From Cristatella mucedo (Eukaryota > Bryozoa > Phylactolaemata > Cristatellidae): 64,000 nt of DNA. The translations under genes were made by a program, and so were the position numbers. The stretch lies in contig WPIO01000025.1 in the NCBI GenBank assembly GCA_009760855.2, positions 355,001 to 419,000 on the forward strand, read 5' to 3'. Positions 58,316 through 64,000 of this stretch are shown here, one piece after another. Each line of letters begins with the position of its first letter. The first letter of the stretch is position 1. The notes under the pieces are model-generated. The model searched no databases. It was given only the letters and a program-made list of their open reading frames with translations, and was not told the origin of the DNA.

Positions 58316-58620
58316 GTCCAAGCTACCGCGCGCTATCCGATTCACTCCATCCCCCGCTTTGCACCCAGTCGACAGCTTGACCTGCGCCGGGAAGCGCTGG
58401 CACACGCGAGGCATTCTAGCACAGGTGGAGCTAGTGACCGCGCGCTCGTAATCCTTACCGCCTGACGCCTCGAAGTATTGGACGTGGATTTTTGTTATGA
58501 ACTCTTCGTACGGGGACATTCTTCAATTCAGATTGAAGTCGCTTAGGGCATTTCTTCCGGCGGAAACTGCTTCTCACAGGTAAATGCAGCAGGGACAAGC
58601 GAGTAGAATTAAGATACAAG

Positions 58621-58696
58621 TAATAATAATAATGCACTTGATAAAGCGCACTCAGAGAACTTAATCTCTTTCTAGGCGCTTTACATTTGCTGCAAT
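58621..58696 (-). mobile_element. Solo LINE-A 3' tail (about 76 bp)
   Basis: (TAA)n, then GCACTTGATAAAGCGCACTC...TCTAGGCGCTTTACATTTGC, with nothing of the ORF left. It shows how short 5'-truncated copies can be. Confidence 0.8.
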
Positions 58697-58699
58697 GGG

Positions 58700-59290
58700 A
58701 GTAAAAGTCCGCCAGTCGGTCTCGCATTAAAAAGTACGGCTACAGTAGTAATTGCAGGGCAGGCGACGGCAGTTGACGATTGTGCTTGCTAAAACGGAGC
58801 AGCCAAATGCAGTTCTCAGCTCTCGCCCGCTTCATTCGCTTGGCTTAGATCTTCAGCCAATTGTTCACATCTGTCCAACAGTTATCCATTCTCGACCCGT
58901 TCGGATAGAAATGAAGCTTTCTTCTAGTTACGTTGAGCGAACTCTCGTCTTTCGAAGTCTTCGTTTGCCTGAGCAGAACCGAAGGAGGCCGCCATTTAAA
59001 AAGTAAGTCCGCGCTCAATCCTCGCCGTGCAATGGAAACAGGCAGCGCGCTGACGGACGCCGCACATAATGCCGCCGCCGAAGCGAGCTCATTTATGACC
59101 GGCTGATGAGCCGTCAGCCAGTCGGAGCGCGATGGTCGGCTTAGGGCTCACTTGCGGAATTCCAGTGGCTCTTGGCTCACCTCTGAGACGCCTTCGTTGC
59201 AGCCTGCTAGCGTGCCGCCGACGCTTTCAGCACCGAGTTCTCGCTCATCCCACGTGGACAGCGGCTGTGTAAAACGGGTGCAGGGGATGG
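58700..59290. other. Intergenic, nothing recognised
   Basis: GC-rich in part (59,030-59,260). A possible donor GTAAGTCC at 59,003 follows an open stretch, but no gene could be built around it. Confidence 0.3.
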
Positions 59291-59299
59291 GAGTGGCAG

Positions 59300-59523
59300 A
59301 TTTAATAACAATACTAATAATACTAAAATAATATAATAATATAATATAAACAATACATAAATAATATAAATAATAACAATAATAATTTACAACATTAAAC
59401 ATATAATAAACAATAAAATAACAAAATAATAAATGATAATTATAAAAAAAATATAATAATAATAGTATAGCGCTTTCAGAGAGAACCTAATGTCTTTCTA
59501 GGAACTTTACTTTTGCTGTAAAG
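59300..59523 (-). mobile_element. LINE-A tail with expanded AT-rich tract
   Basis: About 150 bp of AATAAT-type sequence is followed by ATAGCGCTTTCAGAGAGAAC...CTAGGAACTTTACTTTTGCTG. The SPIN-like element inserted right at its end. Confidence 0.65.
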
Positions 59524-59711
59524 CAGTGGCTCTCAACCCTCTTAATGCCGCAATCCTTTAATACCGTTCCTCATGTCATGGCGACCCCGAACCATACAAT
59601 TCCTGTGTGTAAAATGTGGAAATGCGCGTTTTCTGATGGTCTTACGCGACCCTTGTGAAAGAGTCGTTCGATCCCCCAATGGGGTCGCGACCCACAGGTT
59701 GAAAACCGCTG
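59524..59711 (-). mobile_element. SPIN-like hAT MITE, 188 bp, with perfect 8-bp target duplication
   Basis: The ends CAGTGGCTCTCAACC and GGTTGAAAACCGCTG are inverted repeats. Both flanks are CTGTAAAG (59,516-59,523 and 59,712-59,719). On the minus strand the interior reads CTGTGGGTCGCGACCCC, then TAAGACCATCAGAAAACGC, then ACATGAGGAACGGTATTAAA and TTGCGGCATTAAGA. From memory these are the same landmarks, in the same order, as the non-autonomous SPIN (Space Invaders) elements of tetrapods and a few invertebrates, a family known for horizontal transfer. No transposase is present, as expected for the short form. Confidence 0.88.
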
Positions 59712-59719
59712 CTGTAAAG

Positions 59720-60977
59720 AAAGCATGACCGTGTGGGCGTCATATACCACCAATGGCTCCGATTTATGGCCTTGCTATTCGTGTTGTGGCCAGATTATAG
59801 CCCACTGACATTCATGGCGGGAATGGAAACTTTTTCTTATGGTATGGACCTATGAGGGATGACGCTTTTGGGGGCAATAACTGCACCCGAGGCGTTCGGT
59901 GCGTAGGCAAATGTGTCTTTGTGGCCTAGAATCATTGAAGAGACATAAATAAATGTTTATCCATATCAACTTTGTGAATTTCATTGCTGTTGGCCACTGA
60001 GCCAACGCTCTTTGTATTGACGCTGCGAATGCTGTTCCGGTTTTGTTGTACGTGCAAATAGCTCGTGTGGCTCCGGGGATTAGTAATGACCAACCGTGCC
60101 ACCTGTCTGTGTTCTTTGGTAGCCCTTTTTATTTATATAGGAAGCCACAATAAATGGACTGTCGTCATAAATGAAAAACGTTCGCCAGAAAAGTGTCGCA
60201 AAAGGAAGGACAAGCAGCAAAGGAAAGAGCAAAGAACAAGGACGAGTTAAATACTCAGATGAGAGGGTCTCAGACCACTACGAGCCTCTCACTCGCGTTT
60301 AATCTGCGCGCATTAATACAGATCGTGGTGCACGCGGCTCGGTGCTACTCTGCTGTAGCTTGAGAAAGAGCGCACGAGAAGGCGACAAATAGTGACGCCT
60401 GACACTGCAGAGATCATTGATGCAGAATACGAAAGACTTGGGCAAAGGTGACATTATGCTGGCACCCAAATAGATCGGCATGCTTGTGAGAACTGCTAAT
60501 AAGTGACGTGGCATGTGTGTAAAGCACACCTACTGGCATGTTGAAGAAAACATCAGTTCAGTAACGTCGAGCAGACCTAAAGAGGCGTGTCGGGCGGCCA
60601 AACCACCCGACGTGTTCCCTGAGCGTTTCGACGATTGGCTGCGAGGTCTGGCCACATTCTTAGCTTAATCCTGGCTACGCCCCGGGTGGGGGATTGTTTA
60701 CATAAATTAAATAAATCAACTCCCAATAAGATGTGGCAGATCCTAACTTGTAGCGGCCATCCAAAAGTATCGCAGTCTCTAATTAATTATTCTATGACGC
60801 GACTTCGCAGCGCGCTCGGTCTTTCATCACTCTCTCCCCACCGCAGACGGCCACTTGAAAAGCTCGACAGCGACCAGAGGAGCGACCGCTTATCGACCCT
60901 TATAGTAGGCTGGGTCTGCTAGTTAGTCTGCTAGTTTTCCCCATCGGCTAGTCTGTTCCTCCGCCCCTAACGTCACA
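59720..60977. other. Intergenic, nothing recognised
   Basis: Moderately AT-rich. A short Lys/Arg-rich frame at about 60,130-60,250 is not supported by splice sites or homology. Confidence 0.3.
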
Positions 60978-63600
60978 ATGATGCGTGACGGTGCTTTGCG
61001 ACGTATTCACAGTCGTGCAACCGGGGGTGCAGCGACGATGAGTGACGAAGAAAGAGTAGGTAAAGGGGAGATAGTTTGCTGATTTGCATAGGTAGTCGTA
61101 GTCGAAATTGGACTTTGTACTGCTAGTAGTTCACAGGACCGCAAGCTTACGACGGTTGCTCAAACGGTGGCCGCGGCTTGAGTTCCAGCACCTTGAGCTC
61201 TCTGCACCACGACTGCCTCCCGAGCTGTGGACCTTCGAGCGCATTCGGCGCTTCCGCTTCCGGACCAGCTGAGATGGCCTACTGCAAAGCTTCCGGATTT
61301 GTGCGGAGTGAGTTTTACACATTCGCTGCTGCGCTGCTTTCTGTTTGCCAGCTTCGTTGGGGGGGGGGCTGCCAAATAATGGCGGGGTTTCATTTCGAAG
61401 CGAGTAGCGATTTTTTTTGCGCGATTACCAATCAATAACCCAAAAGGAAAGAAGCTGAAATGAAAAGGATTCTCTGAAGCGGCGTGACGGACCGGCGACA
61501 CGCCGGAAGAGACAGCTGAGCGGTGCGCTGCTGGGAAGCTGCAGAAGCTAGGAACGGACAGAGAGACGCGCTCGTTCGCGTGTAACCGCAGCGTGTAGCC
61601 TGAGCACAGACTGAGGAGGCAGCAAAAGCCGCGTGACGAATTCGCGAGGCGAATCCTTCCCGCAATACTTGACGGGCTGAAACCTAGTTTGTGCCTAGTT
61701 TGCGCCTGATTACCTGATTACTGGGGTGCTGTACCGCGTGGTGCGATGAGAGCGCTGCAGCGGCGGCTCCCCTGAATTGAACGAGCTCGCGTCGTTAGTG
61801 TAGACCAGTTTGTTAGATAGCCGCAGAATGGCACGTGTTCGCGTTCAGCACCAGCCAGTGAGTGAGGGCAGCTCACTAGTTCGCAGAATAAAGTACGGCT
61901 AGTTATTATTACAGATGTCTAGTTCGTGCAGTCTAAACCCGAGATTACGAATATCCGGTTCATAATTACACTAATTCAGGAGTCGCTAACAGTTTTTTGG
62001 ATTGTCACGACCTGACCGGATTAGCAGGGCAACGTTTGAGCGGTGGGACGTTGTTTTCTTCCGATTCGCTTTCGTCAGCCTTGCCAGAATGGGTTTGCCT
62101 GACTTTTGGTGCAGGCAGCGCATTACGCCTTGCAGCAGCCTTCCGACGGCATGGAGGTGATCCTGCGAGTTTTCCACTATACCCTGAAGTGAGTGATTGG
62201 CTCATGGAATAAAAACCAGGAAATCTTAAGTGCACGGACACGAGACAAAATCGTAGATGCAGATCTAGTTAATTCGGGCACCTGTTCTGTGGATCTGACT
62301 TTACTCACGTAGCCGTCCAAGTTCACCCGCTAGGCACGAGGAGAGACTCGAGACTAAATTTCCGTTCTGGAATGACATCGTGTCGTGTCGAGCCACTAGG
62401 ACTGCACTAAATGTTCGCCTTGACTTCGCTCCGGGGCCGAATGGTGGGCCGTACACATCCGGTATCCGGTATTCAGCCGAATAGTAGCGATCAGACCGAA
62501 GGCGAATAGTGGCCACGCGACATTCGGTTCCGGATATGTCCGGCTGCTAAAGCGAGTAGGCTGGAGTAATTTTTTCATTAAAGCATTGTATGTGAAAAGA
62601 TAATTTCGCCGCTGTAATATCTCAAATTTATTGAATTGCAATCTCTGCTTGCATTTCAAAATTTAAATGTTCACGGTATACTCATTTTAGACTCTATCGC
62701 GATAAGTGAATTTCCGCAAAGTAGGATTCTTTATTTAGAAATCGAATATTTTCGTAGTTAAAACACAGAAAACTTCATTCAGACCAACTAAATACATTTT
62801 TTAAACATTATTAGAGCCCCTGGACGTAAAATAGCACTCCTGTAGTCACTATTACATTCATATTACCCAATATACGGTCGAGCGGTTGCACCTTGCGTTG
62901 AAGGATTTGCGGAGGTGCTCGAATGCCTAGGGCATGCAATCCATAAGTACAGAATTTGAATCGTAGTACGGGGGCGTACAATTGACTCGGAAAACCTAGC
63001 GAGCGCTGTATCATATTCAGTATCTCGATCAACTTTTTAATGAATATACGTGCGCTTGAAAAAACTGCGACAGCATATAGAGGGAAGCCGCGGAAGTCAA
63101 AGCGCGAAGTAGTGAGCGAAGACTGTACTTGGACAACCCTACAAGCAAACACACTATGCTTAAACATTAACCTTGAATCTCGACTCGCTCCCCTGCAGGC
63201 CAGCCGTCCAAGTGATTGAACTTGTTCCGGCCTTGAATATTAGGAAATCACGCAAGCATCACTGCTCAGTGCAGTATATCATTGCGTAATAATGCGCAAA
63301 AAAAATCGTGTGTTACCCTAGAGCACCAGCTCTTCCATCCACCTCAAATGTTCAAAGCTCCCGCGTGGAAGCCAGGCGACCGTAGTGTAGGCAGCGAAGT
63401 AAGCGCAAAAGTCGGCCGATTCAACGGTCTCATCTATGTCGCGGCCGAAGAGCCGCACCAACTCCCATTTTCAGGATGCAATGCAAATCTCCTTCCGCAA
63501 GATTCGATGGCACGAATCTGTCGCGTTGCGCCGCGAAGAGCCGGTTGCATCCAGACGAGCCGCTCTGCGAGGGCTCGAGCGACGGCGGCGTTTATTGGCT
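60978..63600 (+). CDS. Unrecognised multi-exon gene, 5' part, probably leaving the right edge
   Basis: Four exon candidates join in phase with good borders: 60,978-61,059 (two in-frame ATGs, the second giving MSDEERVG, donor GTAAAG); 61,137-61,307 (acceptor TTCACAG, donor GTGAGT); 62,028-62,188 (acceptor TTAGCAG, donor GTGAGT); 63,475-63,600 (acceptor CATTTTCAG, donor GTAAGC). Together they make exactly 180 codons without a stop. Exon 3 reads ALPEWVCLTFGAGSALRLAA then FRRHGGDPASFPLYPE. Exon 4 reads DAMQISFRKIRWHESVALRR followed by EEPVASRRAALRGLERRRR. Exons 3 and 4 look like conserved protein; exon 2 is low-complexity Ser/Gly. I cannot assign a family. Chance is unlikely given three matching phases, but there is no expression evidence. 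An alternative acceptor at 61,129 would give a short LRR-like product ending in a stop. Confidence 0.45.
61500..61695 (+). repeat. Dispersed repeat, second locus (see 14,845-15,015)
   Basis: GCGTGACGAATTCGCGAGGCG then AATCCTTCCCGCAATACTTG and GGGCTGAAACCTAG align with 14,970-15,030. It lies in intron 2 of the candidate gene. Confidence 0.5.
62190..63474. other. Putative intron 3 of the candidate gene
   Basis: Mostly AT-rich. 62,440-62,550 contains a quasi-palindromic block with repeated CCGGTAT, GCCGAATAG and CCGGATATGTCCGG elements, possibly a DNA-transposon remnant. Nothing else was recognised. Confidence 0.3.
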
Positions 63601-64000
63601 GTAAGCTGTAAGCGATAGACGGGGTTGCGGGATGTAATTGACTACCCTTGTAGAACGCGGGAGGCTACCGATTTTTCAATCGGGTCCGAACTGTCGTAGC
63701 GTCCGAAGCGCCGACGCGACGGCGTGTTCCGTGTGCGGAACTCCGCCGGTCTTGACTAGAGATGTCCCTCGCGAGCGCACTCGCGCTTGAAGCTCCGAGC
63801 CCGAGGGCAAAGGTCGCGCACCTCTCGCCGCCGACACTTTTCGATGGTCCACCTCGCGTCGTGCCAGCCAAAGCTTCAGCAACCCACATAAGCTCGGTTC
63901 GGTTCGGCGCGGTGCCCACGGCGATTGCCTCGGGCCCAACTTAAAAGAAAACCGGTAGCATTCTTATTGAATTCTCGCCGTACCGTGAGTGAACTAGGAA
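63601..64000. other. Right edge, no feature recognised
   Basis: GC-rich. No convincing next exon for the candidate gene before the window ends. Confidence 0.3.

Overview
This is nuclear DNA of an animal, most likely an invertebrate. Three host genes are recognisable, all on the + strand and all split by introns with GT-AG borders. The first is the 3' end of a FRAS1/FREM2-family basement-membrane protein (1,254-5,428). The second is a complete nine-exon S-adenosylmethionine synthetase (MAT, 20,641-27,861). The third is a complete six-exon UBXN8-like ER protein with a C-terminal UBX domain (45,208-55,184). A fourth, unrecognised gene probably starts near 60,978 and leaves the right edge. FREM-type proteins, L2/CR1-like LINEs, tRNA-derived SINEs and dense CA/GA/TA microsatellites all point to a metazoan. 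The species cannot be fixed from sequence alone.

Layout: 1-6.1 kb holds the FREM2-like 3' exons. 6.1-17.5 kb is repeat-rich and has no recognised host gene; it carries SINEs, a reversed LINE fragment and the remains of a transposon-type ORF. From about 17.6 to 39.6 kb lies an ancient tandem duplication. Copy A (about 17.6-31.0 kb) holds the working MAT gene. Copy B (about 31.2-39.6 kb) holds a decayed MAT 5' half and a 2.1-kb hAT transposon that is absent from the matching site in copy A. 39.8-42.2 kb is a run of three LINE fragments. 45.2-55.4 kb is the UBXN8-like gene; its introns carry a nearly intact reverse transcriptase and a 22-bp minisatellite. 55.8-60 kb is nested repeats, including a 188-bp element that looks like SPIN, the horizontally transferred hAT family. 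60.9-63.6 kb is the unrecognised gene candidate.

Two LINE families can be told apart by their 3' ends, and each shares its terminal stem-loop with its own tRNA-derived SINE family. LINE-A goes with SINE2 (GCGCC...GGCGC stem, ATT-rich tail). LINE-B goes with SINE1 (AGCC...GGCT stem followed by CGCTATACAAAA). This is the classic arrangement in which a SINE borrows a LINE's reverse transcriptase.

I found no operons, CRISPR arrays, rRNA genes or clearly functional tRNA genes. The host genes do not appear to form a pathway together. I see no convincing wholly new biological system. The items most worth checking are the SPIN-like element, the paired SINE/LINE tails, the MAT duplication with its datable insertions, and the unrecognised gene at the right edge.
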